Of a DNA stretch of 12,538 nt, positions 6,994 through 12,538 are shown piece by piece. The stretch spans positions 1 to 12,538 of the forward strand of contig JALLAP010001341.1 in assembly GCA_036939355.1 (NCBI GenBank). Direction: 5' to 3'. Made by a program: the position numbers and the translations under genes. Under the pieces are notes generated by a model that saw nothing but the letters and a program-made list of their open reading frames with translations, was not told the DNA's origin and searched no databases. Numbering within the stretch: the first letter of the stretch is position 1; each line of letters starts with the position of its first letter. Origin of the DNA: Thalassiosira profunda (Eukaryota > Bacillariophyta > Thalassiosirophyceae > Thalassiosirales > Thalassiosiraceae).

Positions 6994-7647
6994 ATGTCGT
7001 CGGACCACGATCTATCGCCGTACGAGGCTGCTCGGTTGGAGAGGATTCGAAGCAATGAAGAGAAACTTAGGAGTTTGGGGTTGCTCGGCAGCGGTGCACT
7101 GAAACCCAAAGCGCTGCCGCGCAAGAAGGCGCAGCCAAGGAAACGGCCCAAGCAGACGCAGCTGCCGTCGAGGTCCAGCAAGCGCCTGCGGCTACTGAAG
7201 GAAGGAGTGAAGGAGGAGGATGCAAAAGGAGCCGATTCCTCCGAGGAAGAGGAGAACGCAGCCAGCTCGGCGCCAGAAGATGATACAGTGACTTATGCAA
7301 CAATGCCGCAGGAGCCAGATCAACTTGACGACAGTGAATTCCAGGTGTACGTCGCTTTACGGGCGTGGAGGCTCCGCCGCAAAATCGAATTGGAAGTGGA
7401 GCCCTACAAGATATGCCAAAATAGAACTCTGTGCGAATTAATTCGCAAGAGGAGGAACGACAATGAATTTGCATCCAGCGGAAAGGGAGAGGACGTTGTG
7501 GAGCAAGATTTGCTGTCGGTGTGGGGCATTGGACCGTCAAAGGCGGCACAGGGAGGATTCGGGTGGGAGATGCTGGAGGTGATGAATGCGGAGGAGAATA
7601 GCTTGCTATTGCAGCTCTCGAGGGAGAACGCTGAGAAAGATGACTAA
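6994..7647 (+). CDS. Small nuclear-type protein with C-terminal HRDC domain
   Basis: 217 residues from ATG 6994. I prefer this start because it has A at -3 and is followed at once by a conserved-looking block, SPYEAARLERIRSNEEKLRSLGL, of the kind found at the N-termini of some eukaryotic nuclear proteins. The frame is also open to an ATG at 6808, which would add 62 low-complexity residues. Residues 36-70 are strongly basic (Lys/Arg/Pro, a likely nuclear localisation region) and 70-98 strongly acidic. Residues about 115-198 fit an HRDC domain: VALRAWRLRRKIELEVEPYKI, then TLCELIRKRR and a closing DLLSVWGIGPSKAAQGGFG. HRDC domains bind nucleic acid and occur in RecQ helicases, RNase D and Rrp6; here none of those catalytic domains is present. 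A role in DNA or RNA transactions is inferred. Convergent with the phosphoesterase gene, 24 bp apart. Confidence 0.75.
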   Translation: MSSDHDLSPYEAARLERIRSNEEKLRSLGLLGSGALKPKALPRKKAQPRKRPKQTQLPSRSSKRLRLLKEGVKEEDAKGADSSEEEENAASSAPEDDTVTYATMPQEPDQLDDSEFQVYVALRAWRLRRKIELEVEPYKICQNRTLCELIRKRRNDNEFASSGKGEDVVEQDLLSVWGIGPSKAAQGGFGWEMLEVMNAEENSLLLQLSRENAEKDD

Positions 7648-7671
7648 GGGATGTGGTTGCATTTTGGTCCG

Positions 7672-8625
7672 TTAGCTACTCATATGCGACGCCAGCCAGT
7701 CCTTTGGAAACATGCTGCTGGCAAGGCTGGTTGTCAAAGATGGATCAGGTACAGGACAGTGGATGGCGAGCACTCTTCGCCTTTGCGGGCAATAATCGAT
7801 GACCACTGGTTGCAGCCAAGTAGATGCACAATTCACTGCTGTGATATCTGAGTTCATTGCGCGCACTCCTCTTGCATAGTGAATGTGCCCAAAGCAATGC
7901 AATGGCGGGCTGATTTCCGCTGCAAGTCTGCTCAGCTCGTCCGATCCGTGCCAGCCTCGACCTCCTTTTGCAATGTATGGAGGAAAATGTGAGAGCAACA
8001 AATCAACTCTCGTCTGGTCTCCACCGTTCCAGGATTGCATGCTGCTCTTCAGCGCTGAAAAATCTTCGTTCTGGCACGCATCCCACGTGAGGGCAGCCAC
8101 TGTAAGCTTTTCGTCTGCAATTGTTGTCACTTCGTTTCTTAGAACTCTTGCAACTCCTTTCCACTCTGACATAAAGTTTCTGTCAGTATGCTGGTCTCTG
8201 TCGTGATTTCCGTCGATTACGATGATTTCCTTGTGAGCTGAGTTGGTCTTTATCCATCGCACAAACGATCGCATCTGTGCGATATCTCCTCGATTGCACG
8301 CATCTCCAAGATGAAACAAAACATCGCCGTCTGGCAATGGCAATGGAATCTCGTCGTGGCGCCCGTGCGTATCACTGAGGAACACGAGACGGAGAGTCCC
8401 GTCGATGCGCTGCGGAATAGGGTCAGAATGTCGCATGAACAGATGTGTGTTGTTCTGATGTTTGGGCGCCGCCGATGCGATTGATGTGTCGATTTGATGG
8501 CTGCTCGTGACGCCCATCAACTCATGCATTGCAAAAAGAGCAACGATTCCACCAAAAAACGCAAGCACACTGCGGATCTTGGGCGCCGTCCCTCCTTGCA
8601 GCAACTCCAGCGTGAACCTGAGCAT
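7672..8625 (-). CDS. Calcineurin-like metallophosphoesterase, MPPED1/MPPED2-like, membrane-anchored
   Basis: 317 residues from the ATG at 8625; the frame's preceding codon is GTG. A hydrophobic segment at about 19-34 suggests a single N-terminal membrane anchor or signal anchor, with the catalytic domain from about residue 77. Metal-binding motifs appear in family order: SDTHG (84-88), GDACNRG (107-113), GNHD (139-142), LLSHFPP (210-216) and GHIH (246-249). The SDTHGRHDE start and HFPPY block resemble the MPPED1/MPPED2 (239FB) group, which hydrolyses cyclic nucleotides or phosphodiesters weakly in the members studied; the natural substrate here is unknown. The C-terminus ends soon after the last beta-strand region (VVIDYCPQRRR). 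Stop TAA (complement of 7672-7674). Its start overlaps a minimal upstream AUG-UGA. Confidence 0.87.
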   Translation of the reverse strand: MLRFTLELLQGGTAPKIRSVLAFFGGIVALFAMHELMGVTSSHQIDTSIASAAPKHQNNTHLFMRHSDPIPQRIDGTLRLVFLSDTHGRHDEIPLPLPDGDVLFHLGDACNRGDIAQMRSFVRWIKTNSAHKEIIVIDGNHDRDQHTDRNFMSEWKGVARVLRNEVTTIADEKLTVAALTWDACQNEDFSALKSSMQSWNGGDQTRVDLLLSHFPPYIAKGGRGWHGSDELSRLAAEISPPLHCFGHIHYARGVRAMNSDITAVNCASTWLQPVVIDYCPQRRRVLAIHCPVPDPSLTTSLASSMFPKDWLASHMSS

Positions 8626-8630
8626 CACAT
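8625..8630 (-). promoter_or_regulatory. Start-stop upstream ORF overlapping the phosphoesterase start
   Basis: Read on the minus strand, 8630-8623 is ATGTGATG: an ATG directly followed by TGA, whose last base is the A of the main ATG at 8625. Such start-stop elements can stall ribosomes and lower translation of the main frame. Whether the mRNA leader includes it is unknown. Confidence 0.35.
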
Positions 8631-8649
8631 GTTATCTCCGTCGTCTTAC

Positions 8650-8670
8650 GGGGCGAGGGCGGGGGCAGGG
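8650..8670 (+). promoter_or_regulatory. Canonical G-quadruplex motif in the phosphoesterase/ycf34 divergent promoter
   Basis: The plus strand has four G-runs (4, 3, 5 and 3 long) with loops of 3, 1 and 2 bases, a strong match to the G3+N1-7 rule. It lies 24 bp outside the phosphoesterase start and about 200 bp upstream of the ycf34 start. Function is not shown by sequence. Confidence 0.45.
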
Positions 8671-8751
8671 AGGTCCGTGTTGCAAGTTGCAGTTGCTTGC
8701 AGTTTCAAGCTTGCAAGAGAAGAGCGCGTCGAGATGGCGTTATCTACTAAC

Positions 8752-8771
8752 ACGTAAGTACGTACGTACGC
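8752..8771 (+). promoter_or_regulatory. ACGT-core array upstream of nuclear ycf34
   Basis: Three ACGT cores lie in a run of TACG units directly upstream of the first in-frame ATG (8773) and about 100 bp before the preferred start at 8872. ACGT is the core recognised by many bZIP factors. A similar array precedes the Ycf29-type gene. It may be a binding site or simply a tetranucleotide microsatellite. Confidence 0.4.
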
Positions 8772-8871
8772 GATGCCGAGATGGATGCCACCCTCTTCCT
8801 CTTCATTCTTCGCTTCCTCTCGCCGCTCACAGTCGCCGCGGCCCCACTCCTCCGGTGCATCCACACCCAAT

Positions 8872-9411
8872 ATGCTAAACCTGGTAGTCCTCGTGGCCCT
8901 GCTGGCGGTGCTGTTGGGGGAGGTCGCCGCGTTTTCCCCGTCTAGACACCGCATCTCGCCATTGCAACGCAGTTCAGTGATCCCGTCCCCGTCCGCCCTC
9001 TCAATGTGCATCTGCATCCACTGCGCCCGCGTCACCAACTGCTCCGCCTATCACTTCGTGGAGGAGCAGCACTCGCAACCGCATATCAATACAAATCCGA
9101 CGTGGGAACCTCGGAACGGCAGTCCGACCATCGAGGTCCACATCCGCCCCGATGAGGATGCCGCGGCGCAGAATGAGTTGGGGAAAATGTGGGCGGAGCA
9201 CAAAGACCAGACGCGGATAGCAGAGGAAGCTTCGGGTGGGGATGCAGGAGATTTTCCCTTGGTTGGGGAGAAGTCGTACGACATCAGTGGAACAACCAGC
9301 TACGAATACGATGTGGTGGAGTGCGAGGACTTTGTGGAGGAAAAAGATGCGTGGGTGCGGAACATGCCGGAGGAGATCCGCATCGCGAATCCTGACTTTG
9401 TGCCGACGTAA
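8872..9411 (+). CDS. ycf34: Ycf34-like protein with bipartite plastid-targeting presequence, nuclear-encoded
   Basis: 179 residues from ATG 8872; the frame is open to ATG 8773, but the later start places a clean signal peptide at the N-terminus. Residues 1-20 are a hydrophobic signal peptide ending GEVAA, with Phe21 at the expected +1 position, then a Ser/Pro/Arg-rich transit-like stretch (21-44): the bipartite presequence of red secondary plastids. The mature part begins like plastid and cyanobacterial Ycf34: MCICIHCARVTNC with C46, C48, C51 and C57, then HFVEEQHSQPH, a PTIEVHI strand, and near the end the block YEYDVVECEDFVEE with C151. Ycf34 in Synechocystis has been reported to bind an Fe-S cluster and to affect photosynthetic electron transport. 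Residues about 94-142 are an acidic insertion absent from the short (about 80 residue) plastid versions as I recall them. Convergent with the glycosylase gene, 47 bp apart. Confidence 0.85.
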   Translation: MLNLVVLVALLAVLLGEVAAFSPSRHRISPLQRSSVIPSPSALSMCICIHCARVTNCSAYHFVEEQHSQPHINTNPTWEPRNGSPTIEVHIRPDEDAAAQNELGKMWAEHKDQTRIAEEASGGDAGDFPLVGEKSYDISGTTSYEYDVVECEDFVEEKDAWVRNMPEEIRIANPDFVPT

Positions 9412-9458
9412 ATGACCGATTGGCATGAAGCAACAACTAAAGCTTGGGCATTCATTAT

Positions 9459-10757
9459 TTACAGAAGTGGCGTCAGCAAAGATCGGAGGGGCCCAAGTTG
9501 TTTGTCGGATGCCCACTCGAAGTGCCCGCAGCCGTTGCTACTCGAACCGCCTTTGCTTTTGTCGCCCGATGCGCAGCACAAAAACCACCGGCCCCCGCTC
9601 CGTTCCGTCTTGGACACCCGCAAAACTGCCTTCTTTCCGCATCGGCATTGGGAGAATGTACTATCAGCCCACAAAAAGTACTGACAATCCTTTCTGGTGC
9701 ATGTGAAGAATATCCGCAATGCGTTGTTTCCGTTCCGAGTGCGACGGAGCTTGAGCGATGTCTGGCCATGTTGCGGGCAATGGGCTTGCTGTCCATTTGG
9801 TTCTGCCGTTGTTCTGTTTGCATTTCCGGGAGCTGTGTTCTGCGCTCCGTTCCTGTTGTTCCCAGAAGAAGCTTGCAATGGCTGGCACACAGTACACCAA
9901 AAGGTCACTCGGCTCATGAAGGCGTGCCCTTGGCTAGATCCGTTGGCCTCTGATCCGCCCATCTTTTGCATCTTCACGGACAGCCCATTGCATGTACCGC
10001 ATGTTGTTTGATTGTAGACCAACTTCGCCCCCGCCCTTCCGCTCTTCAACCAGTCCATCGAGTATTTCCGTGTGTGACGGATGACCCTGCGCAACTCGGC
10101 ATCCGTTAACGAGCTCACAACTCTCCTCGGATCAATTCCGCTCCTATGCAGCGACTCTATTTTGATGATGTTGCCGGCTCCTGGAATTAAGTTCTGGTTG
10201 AGAAAGGCGTCTGCAATGATCAAGTTGTTGCCCGATTGTCGAATAGCAGTGAATACATCCTGGGCGTTGAACGAAGTAGAGCAAACGTCCCGCGAACGAA
10301 GATTCGTCAGTTTGATGCGTGCGTTTCTCGCAGAGACGGGCGACACTGTCGTTTCCCAAGCCTCCAGGACGGTGTAGTTTGACGCGTCACCGTCTGTCAC
10401 AAAGTATAACCTGAGGGTAGGATCGCTCTTTTGTCTCCAGCCAGTTGATTTGTTCTGCGTGTCGCCCGCTTTTGCCTTCCCCACGCGCAGGCTGCCGTTC
10501 ATGCCAAAATGCAGCCGTATGCCTACGTCTGCCGCTGTCTCTGAGTGTGGATGGGTAGGCGCATCCTCGAATGCAGTGAAAATGAGGAAGAGTTCCTTCC
10601 CCACTGTGAAAGCCTCTGCGAGGGTGAGGCCGGCCAAACTTCCTGCGAGCTGAGGAGGAAGCGCTGGCGATGCAGGAGCAACGTCGGACGTTGCTTTTTT
10701 GCCGACCGCCGCTTGCACCTTCGTCCCATTCCGGGTGCAACCGGGGCCCTCCACCAT
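9459..10757 (-). CDS. NEIL3-like DNA glycosylase (Fpg/Nei family) with tandem C-terminal GRF zinc fingers
   Basis: 432 residues. Removes oxidised bases and, in vertebrate NEIL3, unhooks interstrand cross-links at stalled forks. The start [11 protein letters not shown] closely resembles NEIL3: Val2 as N-terminal nucleophile rather than the Pro2 of other Nei/Fpg enzymes, then Glu3. K54 lies in VGKELF, and [10 protein letters not shown] (83-92) is a conserved strand. The helix-two-turn-helix is at about 185-201 ([18 protein letters not shown]). The Fpg-type zinc finger is at about 250-292, with C253, C256, C288, C291 and the Arg in MSRVTFWC. Two GRF-type zinc fingers follow: about 326-364 (C327, H330, C353, C358) and about 371-416 (C371 or C373, C394 or C395, C410). 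Human NEIL3 also has two GRF fingers but is longer and has an NZF finger that I do not see here. The ATG is at 10757. A frame in another phase runs over the start region but is low-complexity. Confidence 0.92.
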   Translation of the reverse strand: MVEGPGCTRNGTKVQAAVGKKATSDVAPASPALPPQLAGSLAGLTLAEAFTVGKELFLIFTAFEDAPTHPHSETAADVGIRLHFGMNGSLRVGKAKAGDTQNKSTGWRQKSDPTLRLYFVTDGDASNYTVLEAWETTVSPVSARNARIKLTNLRSRDVCSTSFNAQDVFTAIRQSGNNLIIADAFLNQNLIPGAGNIIKIESLHRSGIDPRRVVSSLTDAELRRVIRHTRKYSMDWLKSGRAGAKLVYNQTTCGTCNGLSVKMQKMGGSEANGSSQGHAFMSRVTFWCTVCQPLQASSGNNRNGAQNTAPGNANRTTAEPNGQQAHCPQHGQTSLKLRRTRNGNNALRIFFTCTRKDCQYFLWADSTFSQCRCGKKAVLRVSKTERSGGRWFLCCASGDKSKGGSSSNGCGHFEWASDKQLGPLRSLLTPLL

Positions 10758-11212
10758 CGAGCCCCACTGTGCCGGACGGGCAGGTGGGTTGGAGGGGGTG
10801 GCGTGGTAGGGGAGGGTGGAGGCGGCCGCTGGTGGGCGGGGACGGACGCGACCGTTGGTGTTTGGGGTGTTGTAGGGTGTTGTGTTGTTTGGGTTGTATT
10901 GTATGTTGTATGTTGTTGTATGAAAACCACATAGGTACCTTCGTACGTACGTACGTAACTTCGTACCTGAAACCTACAGAGGAATTAGATTGTTACGTAC
11001 CAGTACGTACGCAAATCCACCTACAACACCAAGCCGCGCCCGATCCATTATCCTCATCCGAGGCTGTCTCCCTTCCATCATCTCCGGCGTGGCTGCTCGC
11101 AGGCCACACCTCGCCGCTGTCGGCTGCGGCGTCGGCCTCTTCAGCGGCGCTCATCGTCTCAGGGCGTTAGCTGTGCAGGCCACCGCCATCACGCTTCGGC
11201 TGCTCTGATGCA
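10758..11212. other. Divergent promoter interval between NEIL3-like and Ycf29-type genes
   Basis: 455 bp shared by two divergent genes. Next to the NEIL3-like start is a G-rich stretch with G-runs at 10794-10798, 10809-10812, 10814-10816, 10834-10836 and 10838-10840; loops are partly too long for a strict quadruplex. Then comes a G/T-rich low-complexity tract (about 10853-10920), the ACGT-core arrays (10942-11012), and a C-rich leader before the Ycf29-type ATG. Frames crossing it are low-complexity Pro/Gln/Thr/His or Gly/Trp/Val translations and do not look real. Confidence 0.6.
10942..11012 (+). promoter_or_regulatory. ACGT-core arrays upstream of the Ycf29-type gene
   Basis: Five ACGT cores occur in two clusters: three in consecutive TACG units at 10945-10956 and two in tandem-like repeats at 10995-10998 and 11005-11008. 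A CTTCGTAC element is repeated at about 10940 and 10959. The motif AGTACGTACG at 11003-11012 is identical to one upstream of ycf34 at 8758-8767. This suggests shared bZIP-type control of the two plastid-targeted genes, but simple repeat drift would look the same. Confidence 0.4.
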
Positions 11213-11216
11213 ATGA
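11208..11216 (+). promoter_or_regulatory. Two-codon upstream ORF overlapping the Ycf29-type start
   Basis: ATG CAA TGA at 11208-11216 overlaps both candidate starts of the response regulator (11213 and 11216), giving the TGATG arrangement also seen at the phosphoesterase start. If it is transcribed, it could force reinitiation or reduce translation. Confidence 0.3.
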
Positions 11217-12310
11217 TGGCATCGACTGGCGTCCTCTTCGTGCTCCTGGCGTGCCTCTTCTCGTTGGCAGCTCCCTTTTCATATGAGAGCCATTGCAATT
11301 GCGTCCCAACATATCGAATCAGAAGAAGGCCCTCGTCGCTGCTGCTGGCCAAGAGCGGCGATGTATCCACTGGAGATGAAGGCAATCGATCAAAGTCGAG
11401 AGAAAAGTGGATACTCATAATCGAAGACGACGACAATCTGAGGAAGGCGATGGGCAAGTTCATTGCAAAAGAAGGTTACTGCGTAACGGGCGTGGCGGAT
11501 GCTCGATCTGGACTGTTGATATGTCGCGGCATCGTGCGCCCAAATGACAAGCGTAGTCGGTTCGCCTTTGACCCCGATTTCAACGCAACACAGCCTGATG
11601 GACTTCCAGACTGCCTTGTCCTCGACAGTAGACTTGGCCCCATGGATGGCATCGAGCTTTTGAAGACAATGCGTGCTGATCCTACGCTGGAGAGTATGCC
11701 CGTGGTCCTACTTACTTCCAGCAAAGTGGAGGAACGCCTTGCCGGATACGATGCTGGGGCGGATGCTTACATTGCAAAACCGTTTGATCCAAATGAGCTG
11801 ATGGCCGTGATAGACGGTCTTCTGCTCCGAAACGATAGATATCGGGTGAGTGGAGATGGGACGGGGAGAAGCGATCAGAGTGGCATGCAGCAAAATGCCT
11901 ATGCGAATCTGAAGCGCGAACTGTCTGACATTAAAGAGCTCTTGGAAGGGCTAGACGATGGACCTTCGCCGTCAAAGCTGGACGATTCTAGCGGCGAGAT
12001 ATCAGCGAGCTCTATCAGCCAAGACATTGCGGAGATAAGAGAGGCCATTGAAAGCCTAAACACAAACGGACAGCCTCAATCAAAGTCCGATGATACTGCC
12101 AAGCGATCATACAAATACGCAGAATCGATATTGTCGCCAGAGGACACTGAAATAATGGAGCTGGTTGCTCAAGGATTGAGCAACAATGATATTGCGGCAG
12201 AGATGGACTGCAGTGTAAGCAAGATCGAGAAACGAATGACTGCAATGTTCAAGGAAGCCGGAGTCCGGAAGAGAGCAAGCCTTATTGAATGGTGGCAAAT
12301 GAACCAATGA
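11213..12310 (+). CDS. ycf29: Plastid-targeted response regulator, Ycf29 (TctD/NarL) type
   Basis: 365 residues from ATG 11213, with a second ATG at 11216. Residues 1-21 form a signal peptide ending SLAAP, with Phe22 right after it, then a basic transit-like region (RIRRRP, SSLLLAK): a bipartite plastid presequence. The receiver domain spans about 65-207, with the acidic pocket at 71-73 (EDD), phosphoacceptor D138 in CLVLDSRL, T168 in VVLLTSS and K189 in AKPFDPNELM; an insertion of about 25 residues (105-131) precedes the D138 strand. The segment around ERLAGYDAGADAYIAKPFDP closely resembles plastid Ycf29. A polar, acidic linker (210-305) leads to a LuxR/GerE-type helix-turn-helix (307-360: LSPEDTEIMELVAQGLSNNDIA, then SVSKIEKRM). 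It presumably acts as a phosphorylation-controlled transcription factor on plastid DNA. No histidine kinase is visible in the window. Convergent with the next gene, 32 bp apart. Confidence 0.85.
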   Translation: MMASTGVLFVLLACLFSLAAPFSYESHCNCVPTYRIRRRPSSLLLAKSGDVSTGDEGNRSKSREKWILIIEDDDNLRKAMGKFIAKEGYCVTGVADARSGLLICRGIVRPNDKRSRFAFDPDFNATQPDGLPDCLVLDSRLGPMDGIELLKTMRADPTLESMPVVLLTSSKVEERLAGYDAGADAYIAKPFDPNELMAVIDGLLLRNDRYRVSGDGTGRSDQSGMQQNAYANLKRELSDIKELLEGLDDGPSPSKLDDSSGEISASSISQDIAEIREAIESLNTNGQPQSKSDDTAKRSYKYAESILSPEDTEIMELVAQGLSNNDIAAEMDCSVSKIEKRMTAMFKEAGVRKRASLIEWWQMNQ

Positions 12311-12342
12311 GGCAACCGAGCAAATTATCAACAGCAAGAGAG

Positions 12343-12538
12343 CTATGTTTCCGTTGCGTCGGTATCCAAAGCGATCCCAATCTTTTCCTTCCATTCTCGG
12401 GCCCTCGCTTCAGGTACAATCGCGAGCATCTTGGTGTACTGCTCTTTGACGGCTGCAAACGACTCATCGTCACTGGTCCACAGCTTTGCAAAGGTTTCAC
12501 TTTTCTCCCCAACTTGCACCCTGCTCGATGCTGCAACC
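12343..12538 (-). CDS. Unidentified gene, C-terminal end only (5'-partial)
   Basis: Reading in from the right edge on the minus strand (first full codon at 12537-12535), 64 codons run to a TAG (complement of 12343-12345). The translation is balanced, hydrophilic and probably helical, with stretches such as AVKEQYTKMLAIVPEARARE followed by WKEKIGIALDTDATET at the end. This reads like real protein, unlike the overlapping frames. The convergent position, 32 bp from the Ycf29-type stop, fits the pattern elsewhere in the window. I do not recognise the family, and the start lies outside the window. Confidence 0.6.
   Translation of the reverse strand, partial: VAASSRVQVGEKSETFAKLWTSDDESFAAVKEQYTKMLAIVPEARAREWKEKIGIALDTDATET

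Noticed and set aside
8773..8871. An upstream in-frame start for ycf34 at 8773 (33 extra residues)
   Set aside because: It would place a Ser/Arg/Pro-rich stretch ahead of an otherwise perfect signal peptide. It remains possible only if the signal is read internally.
10387..10932. A 181-codon minus-strand frame overlapping the NEIL3-like start
   Set aside because: Its N-terminal half is Gln/His/Thr/Pro low-complexity from the G/T-rich tract and the rest is the NEIL3-like gene read in the wrong phase.
1..12538. CRISPR arrays, tRNA or rRNA genes, insertion sequences, operons
   Set aside because: I looked for direct-repeat arrays, cloverleaf or rRNA-like sequence and transposase-like frames and found none; the layout is eukaryotic.

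Overview
This window looks like compact nuclear DNA from a photosynthetic eukaryote with a red-algal-derived secondary plastid (stramenopile, haptophyte or cryptophyte type). Three things point there. Two proteins descend from red-algal plastid-type genes (Ycf34 and a Ycf29-type response regulator), and each carries an N-terminal signal peptide that ends at a phenylalanine, followed by a basic, Ser/Pro-rich stretch. That is the bipartite presequence used by such plastids. The neighbouring genes are clearly eukaryotic (mitochondrial carrier, Ddi1-type protease, Sec14-like, NEIL3-like). TTAGGG-type telomeric repeats are also present. No intron is needed to read any of the genes. I cannot name the species.

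Layout: 1-1518 (+) class I fumarase, 5' end outside the window; 1602-2435 (-) Ddi1-like aspartic protease with a UIM and a ZZ/DC1-like zinc finger; 2436-2883 non-coding, C-rich; 2884-4041 (-) ADP/ATP-translocase-like carrier; 4332-5543 (+) CRAL-TRIO (Sec14-like) protein with a signal peptide; 5555-6106 (-) LYR-like plus SAM protein; 6107-6993 mostly non-coding, with a 140-bp tandem repeat and an interstitial telomeric array; 6994-7647 (+) HRDC protein; 7672-8625 (-) MPPED-like metallophosphoesterase; 8872-9411 (+) Ycf34; 9459-10757 (-) NEIL3-like DNA glycosylase; 10758-11212 non-coding divergent promoter; 11213-12310 (+) Ycf29-like response regulator; 12343-12538 (-) 3' end of an unidentified gene.

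Genes mostly alternate in strand. Convergent stop codons lie only 11-83 bp apart, and the divergent pairs share intergenic regions of about 250-890 bp. The genes do not form one pathway. They cover mitochondrial metabolism (fumarase, carrier, possibly the LYR protein), protein quality control (Ddi1-like), lipid handling (CRAL-TRIO), genome maintenance (HRDC, NEIL3) and the plastid (Ycf34, Ycf29).

The most notable points are two nucleus-relocated plastid genes within 3.4 kb of each other, both preceded by ACGT-core arrays; a 61-bp telomeric insert sitting cleanly inside one copy of a tandem repeat whose sister copy lacks it; and the unusual UIM-zinc finger-protease and LYR-SAM architectures.
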